Positions 7,908 through 15,127 of a DNA stretch of 15,127 nt are shown here, one piece after another. Where the stretch lies: assembly GCA_945883665.1 (NCBI GenBank), contig CAMCXV010000027.1, positions 1 through 15,127 of the forward strand, read 5' to 3'. The DNA is from Rickettsia typhi (GTDB lineage: Bacteria; Pseudomonadota; Alphaproteobacteria; Rickettsiales; Rickettsiaceae). The translations under genes were made by a program, and so were the position numbers. The notes beneath the pieces were generated by a model that did no database searches, was not told the DNA's origin, and saw nothing but the letters and a program-made list of their open reading frames with translations. Positions within the stretch are counted from its first letter, which is position 1; each line of letters starts with the position of its first letter.

Positions 7908-7954
7908 GTATATGTATTATTTTCTTTCATTGTAAAAACTTAATACATATACAT
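7906..7954 (-). promoter_or_regulatory. Hairpin covering the murJ start codon
   Basis: Perfect 14-base arms 7906-7919 and 7941-7954 enclose a 21-base loop. On the minus-strand message the 3' arm includes the first two bases of the murJ ATG, while the only purine-rich stretch that could serve as a ribosome site (GAAAG) is in the loop. The stem is almost all A-T. It could weakly restrain translation of MurJ in a readthrough transcript from pleD, or be an AT-rich coincidence. Confidence 0.4.
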
Positions 7955-7964
7955 ATATGAAAGA

Positions 7965-9323
7965 TTATTTAGTGGCAACCACTTTGTTTCTTCCCTTTTT
8001 TTTTGCTTCGTATAAAGCTTTATCAACTTTGCTAAGAAAATCTTCTGCAGTTTCCCCTTGATGATACTCTGCTACTCCTATTGATGTTGTTTTATGTATT
8101 CTTCCTATTGGATCTGGTATAGCAAATCCTGTTGCTTCTATAAGGAAACGTGTTTTTTCAGCAATTGGAAGAGCTCCCTGTAAATCAATATTATTAAGTA
8201 ACACTATAAATTCTTCACCACCATATCTTGCTACCACATCTGTCACTCTAAAAGAAGTCTTTAAAATAGAAGCTAGAGTTTTAAGAACTTCGTCTCCAGC
8301 AGGATGACCATAAGTATCGTTGACTTGTTTGAAGTGATCCATATCAAACATCATGATACAAAGCGGCTTCTTTGTTTCTTGGCTTTTTTGTACCATCTGT
8401 CTAACATCTATATCAAAATATCTTCTATTAAAAACGCCAGTTAAACCATCTTTTGTAGATAAATCAACGCTTTCTTCTAATTCAGTGCGTAGGTTTTCTT
8501 GATATTGTTTTCTCCTAAGTTGAGTTTTGACCCTAGCTTTTAATTCACTTTTGTCAATTGGATACATAAAATAATCATTAATACCAAGCTCCATACCCTT
8601 AATAACCATTGGTATATTTTCTTCGTCTGCAAGCATCATCAATACTGAATTTTTAAAATGAGGTTTTGAACGAAGAGTTACGGCAATTCGAAGTGGATCT
8701 ATAGTATCTATCTGACAACTTATGATAATAAGATCGGGAATAAATAATCCAAGAGAATCTATTTGATTTAAAGACGATAAAATTCTAACTTGACCACAAA
8801 GCTCAGAGAGATGATCTTTAACATTTCTAGCCTGAATTACATCGTCATCAAATAATAATAGTTTACTTTCTGAAAAATTATCTTTTAATTCTACAACAGT
8901 TGCACCAAGCTCAGTATTAATAGTATTTCTTAGTTTTAATTCATCAATTACAGCTTTCATTCGAGCCAAAGATCTTACTCTAGCAAAAAGAGCAATGTCA
9001 TTAATTGGTTTTGTTAAAAATTCATCGGCGCCAGCTTCCAAACCTTTTACCCTGTCTTCAAGTTCTGACAGAGCTGTTACCATGACAACTGGGATATGAT
9101 TAGTTTCTGGATTTTTTTTAATTTGCTTACATGTTTCAAATCCATCCATTTCAGGCATCATAACATCAAGCAAAACTATATCTATTTTATTTTGTGCTAA
9201 AATCTTAAGAGCTGAAACACCATTATTTGCAGTAAATACAGTGTAATATTCCGCTAATAACTTAGCTTCCAATAGTTTCACATTTGAGTCTAAATCATCT
9301 ACTACCAAAACTGTTGCGGTCAT
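7965..9323 (-). CDS. pleD: Diguanylate cyclase response regulator PleD
   Basis: A 452-residue REC-REC-GGDEF protein that makes cyclic di-GMP from GTP when phosphorylated; in Caulobacter it acts in polar development. REC1 (about 3-120) has the acidic pair Asp9-Asp10, phosphoacceptor Asp53 (LLDVMMPEMDG) and Lys105 (TKP). REC2 (about 153-270) lacks the acceptor Asp (IIISCQIDT), so it is a dimerisation adaptor as in Caulobacter. The cyclase domain (about 288-450) has GGEEF at 368-372 and an intact inhibitory site RVTD at 359-362, so product feedback should work. These numbers coincide with Caulobacter PleD. The gene starts 16 bp after divK and is surely cotranscribed with it. Confidence 0.96.
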   Translation of the reverse strand: MTATVLVVDDLDSNVKLLEAKLLAEYYTVFTANNGVSALKILAQNKIDIVLLDVMMPEMDGFETCKQIKKNPETNHIPVVMVTALSELEDRVKGLEAGADEFLTKPINDIALFARVRSLARMKAVIDELKLRNTINTELGATVVELKDNFSESKLLLFDDDVIQARNVKDHLSELCGQVRILSSLNQIDSLGLFIPDLIIISCQIDTIDPLRIAVTLRSKPHFKNSVLMMLADEENIPMVIKGMELGINDYFMYPIDKSELKARVKTQLRRKQYQENLRTELEESVDLSTKDGLTGVFNRRYFDIDVRQMVQKSQETKKPLCIMMFDMDHFKQVNDTYGHPAGDEVLKTLASILKTSFRVTDVVARYGGEEFIVLLNNIDLQGALPIAEKTRFLIEATGFAIPDPIGRIHKTTSIGVAEYHQGETAEDFLSKVDKALYEAKKKGRNKVVATK

Positions 9324-9339
9324 AATATTTAAATAATTT

Positions 9340-9711
9340 CTAGTTATTTATAAATTTTTCTATCGAAAGAAAAAATTTGTCAATAGAAAATGGCTTTGAC
9401 GTATACAAATCGCAGCCAGATTCTGAAATTCTTATTTCGTCATTCTTCATAGCAAATGCAGTTATAGCTATAATGGGTATTTTTTTAGTTTCTGGATTTT
9501 GTTTTAAATCAACTATCAAATCTAGACCTGAAATCTCGGATAATTGTATATCCATCAATATAAGATCTGGCTTCCAATCTATAACCATATTCACTACATT
9601 TACACCATCTCTTGAAACTAAGAATTCATGATTTTTGATCATAAGTAAATCGCAAAATAGCTTTAGATTTAATTCATTATCCTCTACAACTAAAACTTTT
9701 CCCATAACCAT
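9340..9711 (-). CDS. divK: Single-domain response regulator DivK
   Basis: A 123-residue stand-alone receiver domain that switches the activity of cell-cycle histidine kinases such as DivJ/PleC/DivL in alphaproteobacteria. Visible features are the acidic Glu10-Asp11, phosphoacceptor Asp54 in LILMDIQLSEISGLD, the conserved Thr in AITAFAMKNDE, and Lys in the SKP motif near the end. There is no output domain. The stretch ITAFAMK is highly characteristic of DivK. The start is ambiguous: Met1 or Met3, two codons apart, and neither has a clear ribosome site; Met3 would place the acceptor at residue 52. It is the first gene of a divK-pleD operon, the order found in Caulobacter. The kinases it would partner are not in the window. 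Confidence 0.92.
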   Translation of the reverse strand: MVMGKVLVVEDNELNLKLFCDLLMIKNHEFLVSRDGVNVVNMVIDWKPDLILMDIQLSEISGLDLIVDLKQNPETKKIPIIAITAFAMKNDEIRISESGCDLYTSKPFSIDKFFLSIEKFINN

Positions 9712-9810
9712 AATAATATATCAAATATTTTAATCATCATATAATAATAATTTAAATTATGATTCTAGTTATCTGTTAATAACTAAAAACTCCTATCTTC
9801 TAGGATTATA

Positions 9811-9852
9811 GAGTAAAGTAATAATATAATTGTAGCTTAATTTACTTTATTC
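9811..9852 (-). terminator. Inverted repeat between holC and divK
   Basis: Arms 9811-9821 and 9842-9852 pair over eleven positions with one G-T pair and a 20-base loop. It lies about 50 bp past the holC stop in the 193-bp gap before divK. No T run follows on the minus strand, so a terminator role for holC is tentative. It could equally be a site in the divK promoter region. Confidence 0.3.
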
Positions 9853-9904
9853 AGTGCCTAATACATTTCTTGTTGGGGATATGTGATGTTATTGTTGTGT
9901 AAAA

Positions 9905-10399
9905 TCAATAATTATTACTCTTCTCAATCCCCCAGCTATTATTTTCATCTTGTAGATAAGACTCAAAATTAAACTTATCTATTGAAGATTTATTAATTAT
10001 ATTTTTTATGTCTTGACTAGAAATCAAGCTCGAATGATCGTACAAAAAAATCAAACGTTCACATTTTGCAATAAGCAAATTTTCGTTAGATGCAATTATA
10101 GAAAGAATTTTACTTTCACTTGCATTAATAATCATCATGTTTGATGAGTTATTCAAATTCTTAAGCTCTGAACCAATTAAAATATGCTGTATTTCTGGTA
10201 ATAAATCATCTATAGTTGAATGTGGAATAAATTGTTTTTTAGAATATGTCCACAATACCCTGTCTAGTTCAACTGTATATTCTTTGCTGTTTGTATGGAC
10301 AAATAACTTAATACCGTTATGATAACATTTTTCTGCAAGCATACAAAATGCTTTTGGTAATCTTTCCTGTGTAGTTTTATAATAACTAATTTTAATCAT
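9905..10399 (-). CDS. holC: DNA polymerase III chi subunit HolC
   Basis: A 164-residue protein that, in the clamp-loader complex, links DNA polymerase III to single-stranded-DNA-binding protein and pairs with psi. Family features are the AFCMLAEKCYHNG helix (17-29), a KLFVHTNSKE strand (31-40), Leu49-Trp50 and the FIPH signature (57-60), followed by a PEIQHILIG strand (69-77). The first 120 residues cover the usual domain; the tail from about 125 is lysine- and asparagine-rich and extends it slightly beyond the usual length of about 145-150. The gene diverges from the glycosyltransferase gene, with only 21 bp between the two start codons, and stands 193 bp before divK. In Rickettsiales psi is usually not recognisable, so chi may work alone; that is an inference. 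Confidence 0.85.
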   Translation of the reverse strand: MIKISYYKTTQERLPKAFCMLAEKCYHNGIKLFVHTNSKEYTVELDRVLWTYSKKQFIPHSTIDDLLPEIQHILIGSELKNLNNSSNMMIINASESKILSIIASNENLLIAKCERLIFLYDHSSLISSQDIKNIINKSSIDKFNFESYLQDENNSWGIEKSNNY

Positions 10400-10420
10400 T
10401 TTTCTATAGTCAAGATTAAT

Positions 10421-11302
10421 ATGCTAAAATGCACTTATATAGTTCTTTTAAATAACAATGAAAGTAACATTCCTCTTTTAATAAAATCTTTAAAAGAAAT
10501 AAGTGGTTCCTTTAGAAAAGAGTTTATCATCATTGATGATGGTTCAAAAGACAATTCTTTAGAATTAGTAAAGTTAGCTGCTAATGACTTGCCTAAAACT
10601 ACCATTATTACTCAAAAAAATCATGGTTGGACAATTAGTATTAATAAAGCTATTACTTTAGCTAATGGAGATTATATTCATTTTGTAGAAGGAGGGGAGG
10701 TACTTTATCCTGAATCAACCACAATTATGATAGATTCATGTTTACAATTTGGTGCTGAAGTTTCGTGTGCAAAAACAAAAGAGATAAAAAATGAAAAAAA
10801 CTTAAATTTTAAAAAAAAATTTTCTTTAGAGTCAAAATTGATCCAATCTCCTATAAATGAAATTCTTTTGAATCAAATACCAGCTTTACGAAATATTGGT
10901 GGGTCTGGAACTTTAGTCAAAAGATCTCTCCTTGAAAAAGTAGGCAAAGCAGATATGAGTATATATTCTCAGAATATTTCTTTATCTCTTAGATGTGCGA
11001 AATATAGTAATTTTGTTTCTATTAACAATGATTTATCTTTTAAAATTAACAATGCCGCATCAGAAGAAAAGGAATTTGCATCTTATAATAATCTACGAAC
11101 AATATATAATTTTGCTATTAATCATCCTGATATTTTTCAAACACTTATCCCAGAAATGCTGGGAAATTTATCCTCTGAAGTATTGTCAAAAAAACTTAAA
11201 TTTTTATATTATTTAGAATCTAAAAAAGCAAAATACATTAAATTACCTACTCTAGCTAATGTTCTTGAGTTTTATAAAAGCGAATATGAAAAATTATTTT
11301 AA
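10421..11302 (+). CDS. Family 2 glycosyltransferase
   Basis: A 293-residue protein with an N-terminal GT-A domain: the strand YIVLLNNNESNIPLL (6-20), the nucleotide-binding EFIIIDDGSKDNS (34-46; Asp39-Asp40) and NHGWTISINKAITLANGDYIHFVEGGE (67-93). The usual DxD metal-binding motif after the fourth strand is replaced by EGGE (90-93), so metal and sugar-nucleotide binding may be altered or lost. A second half with SGTLVKRSLLEKVG (162-175) corresponds to the acceptor region. No membrane segment or signal is seen, so it is probably cytosolic or membrane-peripheral. Acceptor and sugar are unknown; surface polysaccharide or lipid glycosylation is the usual role. It is transcribed away from holC and ends 109 bp before groES. 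Confidence 0.8.
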   Translation: MLKCTYIVLLNNNESNIPLLIKSLKEISGSFRKEFIIIDDGSKDNSLELVKLAANDLPKTTIITQKNHGWTISINKAITLANGDYIHFVEGGEVLYPESTTIMIDSCLQFGAEVSCAKTKEIKNEKNLNFKKKFSLESKLIQSPINEILLNQIPALRNIGGSGTLVKRSLLEKVGKADMSIYSQNISLSLRCAKYSNFVSINNDLSFKINNAASEEKEFASYNNLRTIYNFAINHPDIFQTLIPEMLGNLSSEVLSKKLKFLYYLESKKAKYIKLPTLANVLEFYKSEYEKLF

Positions 11303-11309
11303 ATAAACA

Positions 11310-11340
11310 CTTGAACTATAGTTTTTAAAGCATATATACA
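11310..11340 (+). promoter_or_regulatory. Candidate groESL heat-shock promoter
   Basis: CTTGAA at 11310-11315 matches the -35 core used by RpoH (sigma-32). CATATATA begins 15 bp later at 11331. The same DNA also reads as a vegetative promoter, TTGAAC (11311-11316), 18 bp, TATACA (11335-11340). Transcription would start near 11347, giving a leader of about 65 bases before groES. The -10 lacks the CCCC of the E. coli RpoH consensus, as expected in an AT-rich genome. Confidence 0.5.
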
Positions 11341-11353
11341 GAACTACAAACCT

Positions 11354-11384
11354 AGTACTCAAACTAAAAAATTTGAGTGTTTTT
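11354..11384 (+). terminator. Hairpin with T-run in the groES leader
   Basis: ACTCAAA (11357-11363) pairs with TTTGAGT (11372-11378) over seven bases and can extend three more with two G-T pairs. The loop is eight bases, and TTTTT follows at 11380-11384. It resembles a factor-independent terminator for the glycosyltransferase gene, but it lies downstream of the candidate groESL promoter and ends 28 bp before the groES ATG. It may therefore also act inside the groESL leader as an attenuator or temperature-sensitive fold. Confidence 0.5.
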
Positions 11385-11411
11385 AGTAAACTTAAAATAA
11401 TGAGGTTCAAA

Positions 11412-11699
11412 ATGAATTTTATACCATTACATGATCGTGTTGCAATTAAGCCTATAGATCAAGAGGAAAAAACAGTTGGTGGCATAATTATTCCTGATAG
11501 CGCTAAAGAAAAACCTATGCAAGGGAAAGTTATTGCAGTTGGAAAAGGTTCTAAAGATAAGGATGGTAAGCTTATACCACTTGATGTAAAAATAGGTGAT
11601 AAAGTTTTATATGGTAAATGGGGCGGAACAGAAGTGAAAGTTGATGGCCAAGAGTTCATTATCATGAAAGAAACAGATATTATGGGAATAATAAACTAA
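11412..11699 (+). CDS. groES: Co-chaperonin GroES
   Basis: A 95-residue co-chaperonin that caps GroEL as a heptamer during protein folding in the cytosol. It starts [13 protein letters not shown] and carries the mobile loop [18 protein letters not shown]. The conserved GKVIAVGKG strand and [19 protein letters not shown] follow, ending in the usual IMGIIN. An upstream in-frame TTG at 11373 would add 13 residues, but the ATG at 11412 has a GAGG ribosome site six bases before it and gives the family length, so I use it. It lies 36 bp before groEL, forming the standard groESL operon. The upstream region shows a CTTGAA-type promoter and a leader hairpin; no CIRCE element is present. Confidence 0.97.
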   Translation: MNFIPLHDRVAIKPIDQEEKTVGGIIIPDSAKEKPMQGKVIAVGKGSKDKDGKLIPLDVKIGDKVLYGKWGGTEVKVDGQEFIIMKETDIMGIIN

Positions 11700-11711
11700 T
11701 TAATTAAGTAA

Positions 11712-13385
<1,674 letters not shown>

Positions 13386-13391
13386 AAAACC

Positions 13392-13409
13392 TATCAATAC
13401 ATATTGATA
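13392..13409 (+). repeat. 8-bp palindrome after groEL
   Basis: TATCAATA (13392-13399) and TATTGATA (13402-13409) are exact inverse copies around CA, starting seven bases after the groEL stop. The two-base loop makes a stable hairpin unlikely at full length, but the pair may help stop decay or mark the transcript end together with the stronger hairpin just downstream. Confidence 0.45.
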
Positions 13410-13412
13410 CTA

Positions 13413-13453
13413 TTGTGGTAAGGGGATTAAGATTTTTATCCCCCTTATCACAA
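13413..13453 (+). terminator. Probable groESL transcription terminator
   Basis: Arms 13413-13427 and 13438-13453 pair over about fifteen positions with one G-T pair and one bulged C, around a ten-base loop (13428-13437). The stem centre is GGGGAT/ATCCCC, one of the few GC-rich stems in the window. The tail is AT-rich but has no long T run, so it is an imperfect factor-independent terminator. Its position just past the groESL operon supports the role. Confidence 0.65.
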
Positions 13454-13555
13454 CCATAAATTTAAAATTTTGTAAGTTATATAAGATCGATTTGCTATTT
13501 AGTTCAATCTATCTCGCCTTGTGCTTTAAATGAATAAAAAGAAAGAGGAGAATAC

Positions 13556-14509
13556 ATGAATAGTTTTACTAATTTCTCAGTTATTGGAAGTGGAAGTTGG
13601 GGTAGTGCAATTGCCTGTCATTTATCAAGAATACATCAATCAGTCAAAATATATTCTGATTCGCAAGAGATAGCCGATGAAATAAATAATAAAAAGCTTA
13701 ATAGTAAGTATCTTGGCTCCATTACTTTAACAAGTAATTTGATTGCAACAAATCAAATTGAAGAAATCTTAGATTCGGAAATAATATTTATTGCAGTTCC
13801 TTCCTCTGCCTTCGGAAATGTATTAGAACAATTAAAACAATATAATATTCCGTCAACCACCATTTTTGTTATAGCTACTAAAGGAATTTCTTCTGAACCA
13901 ATAGAGCTTCTTTCTGAAAAATTTAAAAGAGAGCGAGCGAATCCTTTTGCTTTTTTTTCTGGTCCAAATTTTGCCAATGAAGTAGCTTTAGAAAAATTCA
14001 CAAGTGCGACTATTTCTTCAGAAGATTTACTTCTTGCCAATGATTTAGCAAAGAATTTATCAACGCCATATTTTGAGATTTCTACCACAGATGATATTAT
14101 AACTATTCAAATAGCATCTATTGTAAAAAATATAGTAGCTATAAAAAGCGGTATTTTAGAGGCTAGTGATGCTGGGGATAATGCAAAAGCATGGCTTATT
14201 ACCAAAGCTTTACAAGAAATATCGCTAATTTCAAAGGCAATGGGTGGTAGACAAGAAACTCTATTAGAGCCAGCGGTAATTGGGGATTTAATTTTGACAA
14301 GCTATTCTCAAAATTCACGCAATACTAAATTTGGCTTCCTAATGCATCAAAATCAATATTCTAAAGATTTTATTTCTTCCTATCCGATATTAGTGGAGGG
14401 CGCTGAAGCTGCAAAACTCATAGAATCTTTTGTTCTAAAATATAATATAAAATTATCTGATCTCCCTATAATTAACTCCGTGGTTAAAGCAATACACAAT
14501 GCTAAATGA
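13556..14509 (+). CDS. gpsA: Glycerol-3-phosphate dehydrogenase [NAD(P)+]
   Basis: A 317-residue cytosolic enzyme that reduces dihydroxyacetone phosphate to sn-glycerol-3-phosphate, the backbone of phospholipids. The Rossmann loop GSGSWGSA is at 11-18, VPSSAF at 81-86, the catalytic ATKG with Lys109 at 107-110, GPNFA at 136-140, the conserved Lys191-Asn192 (VKNIVAIKSG), GD at 243-244 and the glycerol-phosphate-binding SRN at 254-256 (SRNTKFG). All essential residues are visible. Length is slightly below the 330-340 typical of the family because the C-terminal helix is short. An AGAGGAG ribosome site sits five bases before the ATG. It follows groEL after 170 bp that include a terminator, so it probably has its own promoter. 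Confidence 0.95.
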   Translation: MNSFTNFSVIGSGSWGSAIACHLSRIHQSVKIYSDSQEIADEINNKKLNSKYLGSITLTSNLIATNQIEEILDSEIIFIAVPSSAFGNVLEQLKQYNIPSTTIFVIATKGISSEPIELLSEKFKRERANPFAFFSGPNFANEVALEKFTSATISSEDLLLANDLAKNLSTPYFEISTTDDIITIQIASIVKNIVAIKSGILEASDAGDNAKAWLITKALQEISLISKAMGGRQETLLEPAVIGDLILTSYSQNSRNTKFGFLMHQNQYSKDFISSYPILVEGAEAAKLIESFVLKYNIKLSDLPIINSVVKAIHNAK

Positions 14510-14522
14510 CAGAAAATTTGCA

Positions 14523-14675
14523 CTAACTAATTAATAAACTTAATTTAGTCATAGATTCTTCTAAAACTCTTATTGCTGATTGTAGTAATTTTAGTAGCTT
14601 GTTGCTCTTTCCAATCAAGTTAATACAGACTTTAAGCTTAAATGGATAATGTTTGATCTGGTTTATGATAGGCAT
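14523..14675 (-). pseudogene. Possible small ORF or gene remnant
   Basis: A 50-codon minus-strand ORF starts MPIINQIKHYPF and ends MTKLSLLIS. The frame stays open for another eleven codons upstream (IKKHRANLAIF) to a TAG, so the readable stretch is 61 codons. The composition is coding-like: lysine- and leucine-rich, with an amphipathic-looking LLKLLQSAIRVLEES segment. There is no ribosome site before the ATG, and it is convergent with gpsA, ending 14 bp past the gpsA stop. I do not recognise it. A decayed 3' fragment of a longer gene or a chance ORF in AT-rich DNA are both possible. Confidence 0.25.
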
Positions 14676-14754
14676 AAAAATAGCTAAGTTAGCTCTGTGT
14701 TTTTTAATCTATGATAAAAAAGAGACAATCATGACTGATTAATCACATACTTAC

Positions 14755-14809
14755 ATAGATTTGTAGTTTGTAATAGTTTTTTTGCTGTATAAAATTCAAT
14801 AGATTTGTA
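14755..14809. repeat. 11-bp direct repeat pair
   Basis: ATAGATTTGTA occurs at 14755-14765 and again at 14799-14809, 44 bp apart, about four turns of the helix. Both copies are followed within a few bases by T-rich DNA. The pair lies just upstream of the GTG-start ORF at 14834 and could be a regulator-binding pair, although chance is reasonable in such AT-rich sequence. Confidence 0.4.
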
Positions 14810-14833
14810 ATGATTTTTATGGAGTGTTGATCT

Positions 14834-15049
14834 GTGCCTTTACGTAATATTGAATATCTAATTAATGAATTTCAACAAAAAATGTATTTAGAGAGTCAAC
14901 AGAACATACCAAACGATGTTCTTCTTAATGATTATCTTAACAATATGGAGCTCCTAGTATGTGAACAAAAAACTATTCATGCTGGTGTAACATTCTTTCT
15001 GTACTTTCGTTTTAAATCAGTAGCAAAATATATGTACAAGCTATTGTAA
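14834..15049 (+). CDS. Hypothetical protein, 71 residues
   Basis: An unrecognised small protein starting at GTG with a GGAG ribosome site (14821-14824) nine bases upstream; an ATG at 14819 is followed at once by a stop, so GTG is the best start. The first 45 residues (MPLRNIEYLINEFQQKMYLE...) look like charged, amphipathic helices with leucines and glutamines. The last 25 (VTFFLYFRFKSVAKYMYKLL) are aromatic, basic and hydrophobic, and differ in character, as if a frameshift or truncation had cut a longer gene. No signal peptide, no known motif. It is on the same strand as gpsA and as the gene that begins at 15111, 61 bp downstream. Function unknown. Confidence 0.45.
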   Translation: MPLRNIEYLINEFQQKMYLESQQNIPNDVLLNDYLNNMELLVCEQKTIHAGVTFFLYFRFKSVAKYMYKLL

Positions 15050-15110
15050 AGCGATAAAACACATTTTACCTTTTGAGTTAGAATTTAATATAAACAAGAG
15101 GGTAATGAAT

Positions 15111-15127
15111 ATGTTTTATCAAGAAAA
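15111..15127 (+). CDS. Start of a gene truncated by the window end
   Basis: ATG at 15111 is preceded by a GAGGG ribosome site (15098-15102) with eight-base spacing. The visible codons read MFYQE before the sequence ends. A second in-frame ATG two codons earlier (15105) is too near the ribosome site. Nothing can be said about function. Confidence 0.4.

Larger units (their letters stand above)
14510..14833. other. 324-bp gap with little recognisable content
   Basis: AT-rich DNA between gpsA and the next plus-strand ORF. It holds a possible 50-codon minus-strand remnant (14523-14675) and a pair of 11-bp direct repeats (14755-14765 and 14799-14809). A TATAAA at 14788-14793 could be a -10 box for the next gene, but no well-spaced -35 is present. 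I see no tRNA fold and no clear terminator for gpsA. Confidence 0.5.

Noticed and set aside
11354..11384. CIRCE-like operator (HrcA site) upstream of groES
   Set aside because: The arms read ACTC/GAGT as in CIRCE, but the spacer is 14 bases instead of 9 and the outer bases do not fit TTAGCACTC. A hairpin with a T-run explains it better.
13753..14088. 111-codon ORF opposite gpsA
   Set aside because: It is a shadow of the gpsA frame, with no ribosome site and no recognisable motif.
14510..14833. tRNA or small RNA gene in the gap after gpsA
   Set aside because: No cloverleaf-compatible arms, T-loop motif or well-placed terminator could be found by eye.

Overview
The window looks like chromosome from an AT-rich alphaproteobacterium, most likely a member of the Rickettsiales (a Rickettsiaceae-like intracellular symbiont). 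The reasons are strong A+T bias (roughly 70% by eye), a divK-pleD pair of the Caulobacter type, GroES/GroEL/GpsA/HolC sequences that resemble Rickettsia proteins as I remember them, and short, housekeeping-rich gene content. No search was run, so the taxonomic call is an inference.

Region 1 (1-140) holds an inverted repeat and two imperfect direct repeats that resemble the multiple terminal repeats of an IS21-type insertion sequence. The second repeat runs into the 3' end of the first gene. Region 2 (116-6006, all minus strand) is a six-gene cluster read in the order FAD amine oxidase, DUF1365 protein, CFA-family lipid methyltransferase, MFS transporter, DUF3833 lipoprotein, short-chain dehydrogenase. 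The same gene set occurs in free-living proteobacteria and overlaps the singlet-oxygen-responsive RpoE/ChrR regulon of Rhodobacter sphaeroides, part of which makes methylated and furan fatty acids. The methyltransferase here departs from classical cyclopropane synthases at conserved positions. The 359-bp region in front of the cluster (6007-6365) carries a perfect palindrome close to the first start codon and a perfect 27-bp tandem duplication.

Region 3 (6366-10399, minus strand) encodes the lipid II flippase MurJ, the diguanylate cyclase PleD, the single-domain regulator DivK and the DNA polymerase III chi subunit HolC. A 14-bp inverted repeat covers the MurJ start codon. Region 4 (10421-14509, plus strand) encodes a family 2 glycosyltransferase that diverges from holC with only 21 bp between the start codons, then groES-groEL with a heat-shock-like promoter and a leader hairpin, then glycerol-3-phosphate dehydrogenase GpsA.

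Region 5 (14510-15127) is poorly occupied: a 324-bp gap with a possible 50-codon remnant on the minus strand, a 71-codon unknown gene with a GTG start, and the first codons of a gene that runs off the end. The most interesting part is the lipid-modification cluster in a probable Rickettsiales genome, with its candidate regulatory DNA and the IS-like sequence at its 3' end. The rest is mainly core cell-cycle, envelope, replication and chaperone genes.
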